This document shows positions 8,347 to 16,609 of a DNA stretch of 64,000 nt, piece by piece (positions within the stretch are counted from its first letter, which is position 1; each line of letters opens with the position of its first letter). The stretch covers positions 23,665 through 87,664 of the forward strand of contig JAEZYE010000044.1 in assembly GCA_023419315.1 (NCBI GenBank). The letters are read 5' to 3'. The notes under the pieces were generated by a model. The model did no database searches, was not told the origin of the DNA, and was given only the letters and a program-made list of their open reading frames with translations. Origin of the DNA: Pseudomonadota bacterium. GTDB lineage: Bacteria; Pseudomonadota; Gammaproteobacteria; Xanthomonadales; Xanthomonadaceae. The translations under genes and the position numbers were made by a program.

Positions 8347-8882
8347 GGCGCGCCTCCCACCTTGGACTGCAGTTGCAGGAAGGCACGGCGCAGGTGCGAT
8401 TTCACCGTGCCCAACGGCATGCCGAGCGCGTCGGCAATCTCGCTGTGGCTCTTGGCTTCGAAGTAGGACATCCGCACCAGTCGCGCCTGCACCGCGGGCA
8501 GTTCGTTGATGCGCTGGCGCAGGCGCGCCTGATCCGAGTACTGCTCTGCGCTGCTGCGTTCATACGCATCGCTCACGGCCGCGTTCTCGACTGCGGCCTG
8601 CACCTGAATCCAGCTGCGCTCGCGACGCACGCGATCGATATGCAGGTTGCGCGCGATGCGGTAGAGCCAGGTGCTCAACGTGCCCTGCGTTGCATCGAAA
8701 TCCGAAGCGCGCTGCCACACCCGCAACAGACATTCCTGCGCAAGCTCCTCGGCCACGGCCTCGGTCGTGCCCAGTCCGCGCAGGTAGACGCACAGTCTGG
8801 GCATGAAGTGATCGTAGATGCGCATGAAGCTGTCGCGATCGAGCCGGCGCGCGACGCCGTCCATGTCATCGGTCCAGTTCAT
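8343..8882 (-). CDS. rpoE: ECF RNA polymerase sigma factor, RpoE/ChrR-partner type (ECF11-like)
   Basis: About 179 residues from ATG 8882 (MNWTDDMDG). An in-frame ATG at 8972 would add 30 poorly conserved residues, and neither start has a clear ribosome site. Region 2 (YDHFMPRLCVYL ... ELAQECLLRVWQ ... WLYRIARNLHIDRVRRE) and region 4 (SYFEAKSHSEIADALGMPLG, TVKSHLRRA) are complete, with no region 3, as in ECF sigma factors. It is coupled to the ChrR gene, so it is probably a photo-oxidative or hydroperoxide stress sigma factor. A candidate self-type promoter lies at 9005-9032, pointing towards this gene, which suggests autoregulation. Confidence 0.92.
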   Translation of the reverse strand: MNWTDDMDGVARRLDRDSFMRIYDHFMPRLCVYLRGLGTTEAVAEELAQECLLRVWQRASDFDATQGTLSTWLYRIARNLHIDRVRRERSWIQVQAAVENAAVSDAYERSSAEQYSDQARLRQRINELPAVQARLVRMSYFEAKSHSEIADALGMPLGTVKSHLRRAFLQLQSKVGGAP

Positions 8883-9004
8883 CGGCTCATTGGTCGGCTG
8901 CTGTGAACTGGACACGATGCGCGCGGTATCGAGGGAAATGTGGTTTTTGCCTGGGTCAGGGTACATCGGCATCGGCGGCACAGGGGTGAAGGCGGTTTCC
9001 TTCT

Positions 9005-9032
9005 CTACGTACCGGGGCGCCGTTTGGATGCA
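9005..9032 (-). promoter_or_regulatory. Candidate ECF promoter for the rpoE-chrR operon
   Basis: On the - strand the sequence reads TGCATCC (9032-9026), a 16-base spacer, then CGTAG (9009-9005). The same hexamer-like blocks and spacer occur on the other strand for the lipid operon. Transcription would start near 8998, leaving a leader of about 115 nt before ATG 8882. Confidence 0.68.
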
Positions 9033-9042
9033 TCGGGGCGGG

Positions 9043-9072
9043 TGCATCCGAATGCGACGCCCGTGCGTAAAC
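9043..9072 (+). promoter_or_regulatory. Candidate ECF promoter for the lipid-modification operon
   Basis: TGCATCC (9043-9049), a 16-base spacer, then CGTAAAC (9066-9072), 27 bases before the first start codon at 9099. It mirrors the promoter at 9005-9032. The -35-like block resembles the TGATCC reported for RpoE/ChrR-type sigma factors. Confidence 0.7.
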
Positions 9073-9098
9073 CGGACAAAACCTCACGCGGAGTCTTT

Positions 9099-9917
9099 AT
9101 GCGCATCGCCTGGCTGATGCTGTGCCTGCCCTTCGGCGCCATGGGCGCCCCGCTCCAGCGCTTCGACGGCACCGCCACGACCTCCGATGGGCGCATCGCC
9201 TATCGCGAAGTCCATTGGCAGCGCGGAACCGGGGACGGCGCCGAACGCTGGGTGCAGTACGAATGCCCGGATGGCCGACCGTTCGCCCGCAAGCAGATGC
9301 CGGCTTCGGCGCTGACGCAGGTGCGCGGCTATGGATGGGAGGATCGGCGCAGCGGCCAGGCCGCTTCCATCAATGCCGCCGGCGGAACCGTGCGCATCAG
9401 TTGGAAGGAGGATGCCTCGGCGAACGTGCGTGCGAGCCGGATTCCGCTTCCCTCGGATGCAGTGATCGATACCGGCTTCGACGCCGCTGTCCGCAATCAC
9501 TGGGCGGCGCTGATGCGCGGCGAGCGTCTCAGCCTGTCATTTCTCGTGCCGGGCCGGCAGCGCTTCTATCCGGTGCAGGTGCATCGCCGCAACCCCGTGC
9601 GATGGCAAGGCATTCCCGCGCAATCCATCGAGGTCAAACTGGATACCTGGTACGGCGTGGTCGCGCAGCGCCTGTCATTGGTCTATGCGGACGCGGATCG
9701 GCGGCTGCTGGAGTTCCGCGGTCCGAGCAATCTGCGCAACGCGCAGGGCGGCTATCCGATGGTCACGGTGCGCTTCACCGAAGCGGCGAGCGCGCGTTCC
9801 GCGCAGGAATGGCAACAGGCATGGGGACGGCCTCTGGTGGACCGGTGCGCGGCGACAGGCTCCGCATCGGCCCGCAAGGCGGCCGCCGGTGCATCCATTG
9901 CTGGCTTCGGTCCGTAG
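9099..9917 (+). CDS. Secreted DUF3108-like protein, first gene of lipid operon
   Basis: A 272-residue protein from ATG 9099, with a short Sec signal peptide (MRIAWLMLCLPFGAMG-AP). The mature part is predicted mostly beta: early DGRIAYREVHW and WVQYECPDGRPFAR, later VIDTGFDAAVRNHW and LSLSFLVPGRQRFYPVQV, ending in a region resembling DUF3108-type lipid-binding folds (LDTWYGVVAQRLSLVYA, YPMVTVRF). I do not recognise a precise function. It is first in the ECF-controlled operon and only 28 nt before the desaturase gene, so a periplasmic role in lipid or membrane stress is inferred. The family assignment is tentative. Confidence 0.72.
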   Translation: MRIAWLMLCLPFGAMGAPLQRFDGTATTSDGRIAYREVHWQRGTGDGAERWVQYECPDGRPFARKQMPASALTQVRGYGWEDRRSGQAASINAAGGTVRISWKEDASANVRASRIPLPSDAVIDTGFDAAVRNHWAALMRGERLSLSFLVPGRQRFYPVQVHRRNPVRWQGIPAQSIEVKLDTWYGVVAQRLSLVYADADRRLLEFRGPSNLRNAQGGYPMVTVRFTEAASARSAQEWQQAWGRPLVDRCAATGSASARKAAAGASIAGFGP

Positions 9918-9945
9918 ACCTTCCTACGAACTTCGAGAACCCTGC

Positions 9946-10905
9946 ATGGACTCCACAGCGCCCCTACCCCGCCGACGCGAGCGTCTGCTGCGCACGGTGC
10001 AACGCTGGTTCGATACCCGCAGCCGCGGTGATGCGCCGCCGATCGAACCGGCGCAGGCGGGCCGGATCGACGGGTTGCGTGCCATCCCCTTCGCGCTGCT
10101 CCATCTTGGATGCCTGGGCGTCCTCTGGGTGGGTGTCTCGGGTTTCGCCATCGCGGTCGCGGTCGCGCTGTATGCCGTGCGGATGTTCGCGATCACCGCG
10201 TTCTACCACCGCTATTTCTCCCATCGCACGTTCCAGGCTTCGCGTCCGGTGCAGTTCGTGTTCGCGGTCATCGGCGCCTCCAGCGTGCAACGCGGACCGC
10301 TGTGGTGGGCCGCACACCATCGCCAGCATCATCGCCACGCCGATGGCCCGCTGGATCCGCACTCGCCGCATGAGGTTGGATTCTGGCGCAGCCATATGGG
10401 CTGGTTCCTGACGCGGGAGGCATTCGCCACCGATGCCGCGCGCATTCCGGATCTGGTGCGTTTTCCCGAACTGCGCTGGCTGGATCGCTTCGACACGCTG
10501 GTGCCCGTGCTGCTGGCCGCGGGTCTATACGCACTCGGCGCGCTGCTGGAAACCGTCGCGCCCGACCTGCAGACATCGGGGCCGCAACTGCTGGTGTGGG
10601 GATTCTTCGTTTCGACGGTGGTGCTGTTCCATGCAACGGTCACGATCAACTCGCTGGCGCACCGCTACGGCCGCCGCCGCTTCGATACGCGCGATGACAG
10701 CCGCAACAATTTCTGGCTGGCGCTGCTGACGTTCGGCGAAGGCTGGCACAACAACCACCACTTCTTCCCGGGCACCGCACGGCAGGGTTTTCGTTGGTGG
10801 GAGATCGATCTGACGTGGTACGGCCTGCGTGCAATGGCGGCGCTGGGGCTCGTGCACGGACTCAAGCCCATTCCCGATTGGGTGCTGGCCAAGGCGAGGA
10901 ACTGA
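9946..10905 (+). CDS. Membrane acyl-CoA/acyl-lipid fatty acid desaturase
   Basis: A 319-residue integral membrane di-iron desaturase. The three histidine boxes are visible: HRYFSH (about 87), HHRQHH (about 124) and HNNHH near 267 (GEGWHNNHHFFPG). Hydrophobic segments lie between the boxes, as in Delta-9-type stearoyl-CoA desaturases. ATG 9946 follows a weak GAG. One base separates its stop from the next gene. It would introduce a cis double bond into membrane fatty acids, giving the substrate for the two downstream cyclopropane-synthase-like methyltransferases. The Delta-9 position is typical of the family but not proven here. Confidence 0.92.
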   Translation: MDSTAPLPRRRERLLRTVQRWFDTRSRGDAPPIEPAQAGRIDGLRAIPFALLHLGCLGVLWVGVSGFAIAVAVALYAVRMFAITAFYHRYFSHRTFQASRPVQFVFAVIGASSVQRGPLWWAAHHRQHHRHADGPLDPHSPHEVGFWRSHMGWFLTREAFATDAARIPDLVRFPELRWLDRFDTLVPVLLAAGLYALGALLETVAPDLQTSGPQLLVWGFFVSTVVLFHATVTINSLAHRYGRRRFDTRDDSRNNFWLALLTFGEGWHNNHHFFPGTARQGFRWWEIDLTWYGLRAMAALGLVHGLKPIPDWVLAKARN

Positions 10906-10906
10906 C

Positions 10907-12184
10907 ATGCGCATCGCAATCATCGGTTCGGGCATTGCCGGACTCGCCAGTGCATGGTGGCTGGATGGCGAGCATGAAGTGACGCTGTTCGAAGCCAACG
11001 ATTACCTTGGCGGACATACCCATACGCATGATGTCCGCGTCGGCGGGCGGCGCATGGCGGTGGATACCGGCTTCATTGTCTTCAATCCCCTGCATTACCC
11101 GTTGCTCACGGCCCTGTTCGATGAACTGGGCGTGGCCTCGCAGGCGACGACCATGAGTTTCTCCGTCCACAGTGAGCGCAGCGGCGTGGAATACAACGCC
11201 ACCTCGCTCGACGGCCTGTTCTGCCAGCGGCGCAATCTGGCATCGCCGCGCTTCTGGGGCATGCTGCACGACCTGCGGCGCTTCTATCGCGACGCACCCG
11301 CGTTGCTGGACGCGCACGAAGGCCCGACGCTGGGCGAGTACTTGCGCAGCCAGCGCTATGGCGCCGCCTTCATCGAGGAACATCTGCTGCCGATGGCATC
11401 GGCCCTGTGGTCGTCGCCGACAGCGACCGTGATGGAGTTCCCTGCGCGCTATCTCGTCCAGTTCATGGCGAACCACCAGATGCTGCGCATGACCGGGCGT
11501 TCGCCCTGGCGCGTCGTGCAGGGCGGATCGGCGCGCTACGTGGACGCATTGCGCTCACGTTGGCAGGTGCGCGAACGGTTGGGCTGTCCGGTGCATGCGG
11601 TGGAGCGCATGCGCTGGGGCGTGCGCGTGCACAGCGCCGCCGGCGTGGAAGGGTTCGACACCGTCATCCTCGCTTGCCACAGCGATCAGGCGCTCGCGCT
11701 GCTGGCCGATGCCGACCCGGCCGAGCGTGCGGTGCTGGGCGGCATCCGCTACCAGCGCAACGAAGTCGTGCTGCACACCGACGCTTCGCTGCTGCCGCGC
11801 AATCGCAAGGCTTGGGCGGCGTGGAATGCGCACGTTCCGCGTGACCCCGCTGCGCCGTGCACGGTCAGCTATTGCATGAACCTGCTGCAGGGGCTTCCGG
11901 GTGATGTCCCGCTGGTGGTGACGCTCAATCGCGGTGATGCCATCGATCCCGACAAAGTCCTGCGGCGCATGAGCTACGCGCATCCCATCCACGATCACGC
12001 GGCGGTGCGGGCGCAGCGGCGGTGGGCGGACATCCAGGGCCGGCGGCACACGTGGTTCGCGGGTGCGTACTGGGGATGGGGCTTCCATGAGGATGGCATC
12101 CGCAGCGCGCGGCGCGTGGTCGATGCGCTGCGCGATCGGATGCCCGAGGCCGGCGCGTTGATCGAAGACGAGGTGAGCGCGTGA
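10907..12184 (+). CDS. FAD-dependent amine-oxidase-like oxidoreductase of the CFA/DUF1365 cluster
   Basis: A 425-residue flavoprotein. It starts with the FAD-binding strand-turn-helix MRIAIIGSGIAGLASAWWL, then GGHTHTHD and a DTGFIVFN motif characteristic of the NAD(P)-binding amine-oxidase-like proteins that travel with DUF1365 and CFA synthase genes. The C-terminal flavin motif FAGAYWGWGFHEDGI is intact. Its stop overlaps the DUF1365 start (GTGA at 12181). In alphaproteobacteria similar genes belong to the RpoE/ChrR regulon and have been linked to modified (furan/cyclopropane) fatty acids. Assignment to an exact redox step here is inference. Confidence 0.88.
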   Translation: MRIAIIGSGIAGLASAWWLDGEHEVTLFEANDYLGGHTHTHDVRVGGRRMAVDTGFIVFNPLHYPLLTALFDELGVASQATTMSFSVHSERSGVEYNATSLDGLFCQRRNLASPRFWGMLHDLRRFYRDAPALLDAHEGPTLGEYLRSQRYGAAFIEEHLLPMASALWSSPTATVMEFPARYLVQFMANHQMLRMTGRSPWRVVQGGSARYVDALRSRWQVRERLGCPVHAVERMRWGVRVHSAAGVEGFDTVILACHSDQALALLADADPAERAVLGGIRYQRNEVVLHTDASLLPRNRKAWAAWNAHVPRDPAAPCTVSYCMNLLQGLPGDVPLVVTLNRGDAIDPDKVLRRMSYAHPIHDHAAVRAQRRWADIQGRRHTWFAGAYWGWGFHEDGIRSARRVVDALRDRMPEAGALIEDEVSA

Positions 12185-12948
12185 GCACCAGCGCACTCTA
12201 CCTGGGCCACGTCGTGCATCGCCGGCATCATCCGCATGCGCACGCGTTCCGCTATCCCATCGCGCAACTGCTGCTGGATCTGGACGAGATCGACACGCTC
12301 TTCGAACGCCGCTGGCTGTGGTCGGTCAATCGCCGCAACCTGGCCGAGTTCCGCCGCAGCGACTACCTGGGCGATCCATCGCGCCCCCTCATCGACGCCG
12401 TCAAGGACCATGCCTGCGCCGCGATCGGCCACAGGCCGGCAGGCCCGGTGCGGCTGCTGACGCATCTGCGGTTCGGCGGCCACGTCTTCAACCCGGTCAG
12501 CTTCTACTACTGCTACCAGGCCGATGGCGCGACGCTGGACTGCATCGTTGCCGACATCACCAACACGCCGTGGAACGAGCGCCACGCCTACGTGCTGCCG
12601 GCAGAAAGCGCGGAAAGCCGCGGCCGTGCGCTGCGCTGGCAATTCGACAAATGCTTCCATGTGTCGCCGTTCATGCCGATGGACTGCCGCTACGACTGGC
12701 GCTTCACCGTGCCGGGCGACGATCTGCGCGTGCACATGCAGGTCTGGCGGCAAGGCATGCGGCAGTTCGACGCGACGCAATCCATGCAGCGGCGTCCGCT
12801 CGATGGCACGGGCCTGGCGCGCGTGCTGGCCGCCTATCCGCTGATGACCGTGCAGGTGGTCGCCGCCATCCATTGGCAGGCGCTTCGCCTGTGGCTCAAA
12901 CGCAACCCCGTGCACGACCATCCTTCCCTCGCCCGGACTTCACGATGA
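12181..12948 (+). CDS. DUF1365 protein of lipid-modification operon
   Basis: A 255-residue DUF1365 protein starting at GTG 12181, overlapping the previous stop by four bases. Family features visible are LYLGHVVHRRHHPHAHAFRY at the start, FGGHVFNPVSFYYCY near 100, ITNTPWNERHAYVLP near 125, and FHVSPFMPMDCRYDW near 160. The domain is related to the START/polyketide-cyclase-like folds that bind lipids, and it is almost always found between the flavin oxidase and a CFA synthase, as here. Biochemical role unknown; acyl-lipid binding or chaperoning is a guess from context. Confidence 0.9.
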   Translation: MSTSALYLGHVVHRRHHPHAHAFRYPIAQLLLDLDEIDTLFERRWLWSVNRRNLAEFRRSDYLGDPSRPLIDAVKDHACAAIGHRPAGPVRLLTHLRFGGHVFNPVSFYYCYQADGATLDCIVADITNTPWNERHAYVLPAESAESRGRALRWQFDKCFHVSPFMPMDCRYDWRFTVPGDDLRVHMQVWRQGMRQFDATQSMQRRPLDGTGLARVLAAYPLMTVQVVAAIHWQALRLWLKRNPVHDHPSLARTSR

Positions 12949-14201
12949 ACGAAACGACCGCTTCGATGGCAGTGCCGCGTCCCGCCGCGCTGGACGCGTT
13001 CCTGCGCAACCGTCTGCTGGCGCAACTGGCGACGTTGCGCGAAGGCGGCCTGCGCGTGCGCGATGCGTTCGGCGAAACGCGGCTGGGTGATCCAACGGGC
13101 GAACTGCAGGCCACGGTCACCGTCGATGGCCCGGCCTTCTATCGCAAGGTCGCCGCGCAAGGCAGCGTGGGTGCGGGTGAGAGCTACATCCACGGTGACT
13201 GGCATTGCGATGATCTGGTCGCACTGGTGCGGCTGCTGGTGCGCAATCGCGATCTGCTCGATGGCATGGAACGCGGGCCCGCCCGCCTCGGCGGATGGCT
13301 GCTGCGCGGCTGGAACCGGCTGCGACGGAACAGTCGCGCAGGCAGCCGTCGCAACATCGCCGCGCATTACGATCTCGGCAACGACTTCTTCAGCCTGTTC
13401 CTGTCGCAGGACCTGATGTACTCCTCCGCGCTGTATTCCGGCGATGACGAGCCTCTGGAAATCGCGTCGCGCCGCAAGCTGGATCGCATCTGCCGGCAAT
13501 TGCAGTTGCGCCCCGGCGATCGCGTGATCGAGATCGGCACCGGCTGGGGCGGCTTCGCCATCCACGCGGCACGCCATTACGGGTGCCACGTCACCACCAC
13601 CACGATTTCCGCCGAGCAGCATGCACTCGCCCGCGCGCGGGTCGAAGAAGCGGGCTTGCAGGATCGCGTCACGCTGCTGATGCAGGACTACCGCGATCTG
13701 GACGGCCAGTTCGACAAGCTGGTCTCGATCGAAATGATCGAAGCCGTCGGCGCAGAGTATCTGGACCACTACATGGGCACGCTGCAGCGGCTGTTGAAGC
13801 CCGATGGCGTCGCCCTGCTGCAGGCGATCACGATCGAGGATCACCGCTACGAGCAGGCGCGGCGCAGCGTGGACTACATCAAGCGCTTTGTGTTCCCCGG
13901 CAGTTTCATCCCCTCCCTCAATGCGATCCTCGCAGCCAAGACCCGGGCAAGTGACCTGCAACTGATCGCACAGCAGGATTTCGGCCACTCCTACGCGTTG
14001 ACCCTGCGCGCGTGGCGGCAACGTTTCCTGGCACAGCAGCCGGCGGTGCTCGCACAAGGCTTCGATGCGCGCTTCTGCCGGCTCTGGGAGTTCTATCTGG
14101 CGTATTGCGAAGGCGGCTTCCTGGAACGCTCGATCGGTGTGTCGCACCTGCTGCTCGCGCGTCCCGGCTATCGGCCGGCCACCAACGCCGGACGGCTCTG
14201 A
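12945..14201 (+). CDS. cfa: Cyclopropane-fatty-acyl-phospholipid synthase (first paralogue)
   Basis: A 418-residue SAM-dependent methyltransferase starting at ATG 12945, overlapping the DUF1365 stop (ATGA). It has the N-terminal lipid-binding region (GAGESYIHGDWHCDDLVALV) then the catalytic domain: NIAAHYDLGNDFFSLFLSQD, YSSALY, SAM loop IEIGTGWGGFA, and EMIEAVG / FPGSFIPS. These are the standard CFA synthase signatures, with length close to 400. It adds a methylene (or, in variant enzymes, a methyl group) from SAM across the double bond of a membrane phospholipid acyl chain. A second, shorter paralogue lies three genes downstream. Confidence 0.93.
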   Translation: MNETTASMAVPRPAALDAFLRNRLLAQLATLREGGLRVRDAFGETRLGDPTGELQATVTVDGPAFYRKVAAQGSVGAGESYIHGDWHCDDLVALVRLLVRNRDLLDGMERGPARLGGWLLRGWNRLRRNSRAGSRRNIAAHYDLGNDFFSLFLSQDLMYSSALYSGDDEPLEIASRRKLDRICRQLQLRPGDRVIEIGTGWGGFAIHAARHYGCHVTTTTISAEQHALARARVEEAGLQDRVTLLMQDYRDLDGQFDKLVSIEMIEAVGAEYLDHYMGTLQRLLKPDGVALLQAITIEDHRYEQARRSVDYIKRFVFPGSFIPSLNAILAAKTRASDLQLIAQQDFGHSYALTLRAWRQRFLAQQPAVLAQGFDARFCRLWEFYLAYCEGGFLERSIGVSHLLLARPGYRPATNAGRL

Positions 14202-14202
14202 C

Positions 14203-14751
14203 ATGCGCCGGAGCGCGATCAATCTGATCGGCAACCAGCTGGTCTGGCTGTGCGCTGTCGCGGGCGCGGCACGCGGCTGGCAGTGGCCGGCACTGCTCGC
14301 AGCCGCGTTCTACATCCCCAGCCAGTTGTCGGTTGCGGCGCAGATACGCGTGGAGTTGCGGCTGGTGATGCTGTCACTGCTCTGTGCATTCCTCGTGGAC
14401 GGCACGGCCGCTGCCAGCCGCAGCGTGCAGTACGCAGCCGCTCCCTGGGGCGCGCTGCCGCCGCCGTGGATCCTCGCGCTGTGGGCGGCCTTCGCGATGA
14501 CGTTGACCTCGTCGATGCGCTTCCTGCAGCGGCACATGCTGCTGGCAGTGGCCTTCGGCGCGTTGCTGGCGCCTCTGGCCTATCTGTCCGCTGCGCACGC
14601 TTTCAATGCCGTGGAATTTGCGGAACCCGCATGGCGCGGCGTGGTGGTGCTCGGGCTCGGCTGGAGCGTGGCGCTTCCGCTGCTGTGCGTGGCCGCGCGC
14701 CGATGGTCCGGGACCATCGCATTCGCTCGATCTGCCGGAGCTCCGCGATGA
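14203..14751 (+). CDS. DUF2878 membrane protein
   Basis: A 182-residue hydrophobic protein with about five predicted membrane segments, matching DUF2878 (start INLIGNQLVWLCAVAGAARG; LLCAFLVDG; MTLTSSMRFLQ). ATG 14203 lies one base after the previous stop. Its stop overlaps the next start (ATGA at 14748). DUF2878 genes are regular members of CFA/DUF1365/DUF1295 clusters. Function unknown; an inner-membrane role in the same lipid pathway is inferred. Confidence 0.85.
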   Translation: MRRSAINLIGNQLVWLCAVAGAARGWQWPALLAAAFYIPSQLSVAAQIRVELRLVMLSLLCAFLVDGTAAASRSVQYAAAPWGALPPPWILALWAAFAMTLTSSMRFLQRHMLLAVAFGALLAPLAYLSAAHAFNAVEFAEPAWRGVVVLGLGWSVALPLLCVAARRWSGTIAFARSAGAPR

Positions 14752-15533
14752 TCACTCTGGCCTGGGTACTGCTGTACGCCGTACTGATCATGACGGCCGG
14801 CTGGTTCTGGCAGCGGCGGCATCGCAACATCGGCGTGGTCGATGCGTTGTGGGCCGCGGGCGTCGCGACGGCGGCGCTGCTGCTGGCCTGGCTGGGCGAT
14901 GGCGCGGCGATGCCGCGCATCGCGCTTGCCGTGCTGGGTGGCGCGTGGGGAATCCGGCTGGCGCTGCATCTCTGGCAACGCGTGCGCAGCGAGGCCGAAG
15001 ACGGCCGCTATCGCCATCTGCGTGCGCACTGGCACAGCCATCAGGGAAAAATCTTCGGCTTCTTCATGGCGCAGGCGCTGCTCATCGTCCTGTTCGCACT
15101 GCCCTTCGTGGCGGTGGCAGTCAATCCGCGGAATGACGGACACGGCGCGCTGATCGCAGCCGTCCTCGTGTGGGTGCTGAGCGTGGGCGGCGAGTCGCTG
15201 GCGGATCGGCAGCTGTCGAAATTCCGCGCTGACCCCGCCAACCGTGGCCGCACCTGCCGCAGCGGGTTGTGGCGCTATTCGCGGCATCCCAACTACTTCT
15301 TCGAGTGGCTGCACTGGTTCGCCTACGTGCTGCTCGCGATCGGTTCGCCGCTGTGGTGGTTGGCGTGGTGCGGACCGTTGGTGATGTACGTGTTCCTCCG
15401 CTACCTCAGCGGCGTGCCCTTTACCGAACAACAGGCGCTGCGCAGCCGTGGCGAGGATTACCGCGAATACCAGCGCACCACGCCGATGTTCTTCCCCTGG
15501 TTTCCCAAGTCCACGAAGGAGCAATCGCCATGA
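14748..15533 (+). CDS. DUF1295 membrane protein (steroid 5-alpha-reductase-like)
   Basis: A 261-residue protein with several membrane segments. The C-terminal hallmark GLWRYSRHPNYFFEWLHWF, followed by PFTEQQALRSRGEDYREYQ, identifies DUF1295, a relative of steroid 5-alpha-reductase and isoprenylcysteine methyltransferase folds. It overlaps both neighbours by four bases. Relatives may use NAD(P)H to reduce double bonds, and a lipid reduction step is plausible here. The substrate is not known. Confidence 0.9.
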   Translation: MITLAWVLLYAVLIMTAGWFWQRRHRNIGVVDALWAAGVATAALLLAWLGDGAAMPRIALAVLGGAWGIRLALHLWQRVRSEAEDGRYRHLRAHWHSHQGKIFGFFMAQALLIVLFALPFVAVAVNPRNDGHGALIAAVLVWVLSVGGESLADRQLSKFRADPANRGRTCRSGLWRYSRHPNYFFEWLHWFAYVLLAIGSPLWWLAWCGPLVMYVFLRYLSGVPFTEQQALRSRGEDYREYQRTTPMFFPWFPKSTKEQSP

Positions 15534-16600
15534 ACGCCACGTCATTGAGTCCACCCGTGGAGCGGGAAGCCGGCCTGACCGGCTTGGCCGAGCGCGGCTG
15601 GCTGCCCGACGCCGCGCTGCGCTGGGGCATCCGCCGCCTGTGCGCGCAACGTCTGCGCGAGGAGTCGTTCGGCGGACTGGAAGCGCAATCGGCCCGCTTC
15701 AGCCGCCGCATCGCCGAACTGTCGAACAGCCCGTTGGCGCTGCATGTCGATGCCGCCAACCGCCAGCATTACGAGGTGCCCGCCGCCTTCTTCCAGGCAT
15801 GCCTGGGACACCGGCTGAAGTACAGCAGTTGCTACTACCGCACCGGCCGCGAAAGCCTGGACGAGGCGGAGGACGCGATGCTGGAACTGTACGGCCAGCG
15901 CGCCGGGCTTGCCGATGGCCAGCACATCCTGGAACTCGGCTGCGGCTGGGGTTCGCTCACGCTGTGGATGGCCGAGCGCTTTCCGAATGCGCGCATCACG
16001 GCCGTGTCCAACTCGCACGGGCAGCGGCAGTACATCCAGGCGCAATGCCGAGCGCGCGGCTTCGACCATGTCGAAGTACTGACGCGCGACGTGAACCAGC
16101 TGGAGTTGCCGGCCGCGACTTTCGATCGATGCGTGTCGGTGGAAATGTTCGAACACGTGCGCAACTACGAGCGCCTGCTCGCCCGCATCGCGCGCTGGCT
16201 GAAGCGCGACGGCGCGCTGTTCCTGCACATCTTCGCCCACCGCACGCTGATGTATCCGTTCGAAGTCGAAGGCGATGACAACTGGATGGGCCGCCACTTC
16301 TTTACCGGCGGACTGATGCCGGCGGCCGATACGCTGCTGCACTTCCAGCGCGATCTCCGGCTGGAGCAGCGGTGGTGGCTGGACGGCACGCATTACCAGC
16401 GCACGGCCAATCATTGGCTGGCCAACCAGGATGCTGCTCGCGAACGCGTCATGCCGGTACTGCGTTCGACGTATGGCGACGACGGCGCCGTGCTCTGGTG
16501 GCAACGCTGGCGCATGTTCTGGATGGCCTGCGCGGAGCTGTTCGGATACGACAACGGCCGGCAGTGGCTGGTCGCCCACTATCTGTTCCGTCCACGCTGA
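15530..16600 (+). CDS. CFA-synthase-like SAM methyltransferase (second paralogue)
   Basis: A 356-residue protein, shorter than the first paralogue and lacking most of the N-terminal lipid-binding domain. Visible motifs are HYEVPAAFFQACLG, LKYSSCYY, SAM loop LELGCGWGSLTLWMAERFP, and VEMFEHVRNYE. The sequence TLMYPFEVEGDDNWMGRHFF is typical of the CFA-like methyltransferase class that travels with DUF1295. It may methylate unsaturated acyl chains without closing a ring; this follows what has been shown for some alphaproteobacterial relatives in furan-fatty-acid synthesis and is inference here. Start ATG 15530 overlaps the previous stop. Confidence 0.88.
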   Translation: MNATSLSPPVEREAGLTGLAERGWLPDAALRWGIRRLCAQRLREESFGGLEAQSARFSRRIAELSNSPLALHVDAANRQHYEVPAAFFQACLGHRLKYSSCYYRTGRESLDEAEDAMLELYGQRAGLADGQHILELGCGWGSLTLWMAERFPNARITAVSNSHGQRQYIQAQCRARGFDHVEVLTRDVNQLELPAATFDRCVSVEMFEHVRNYERLLARIARWLKRDGALFLHIFAHRTLMYPFEVEGDDNWMGRHFFTGGLMPAADTLLHFQRDLRLEQRWWLDGTHYQRTANHWLANQDAARERVMPVLRSTYGDDGAVLWWQRWRMFWMACAELFGYDNGRQWLVAHYLFRPR

Positions 16601-16609
16601 GGTGATCAG

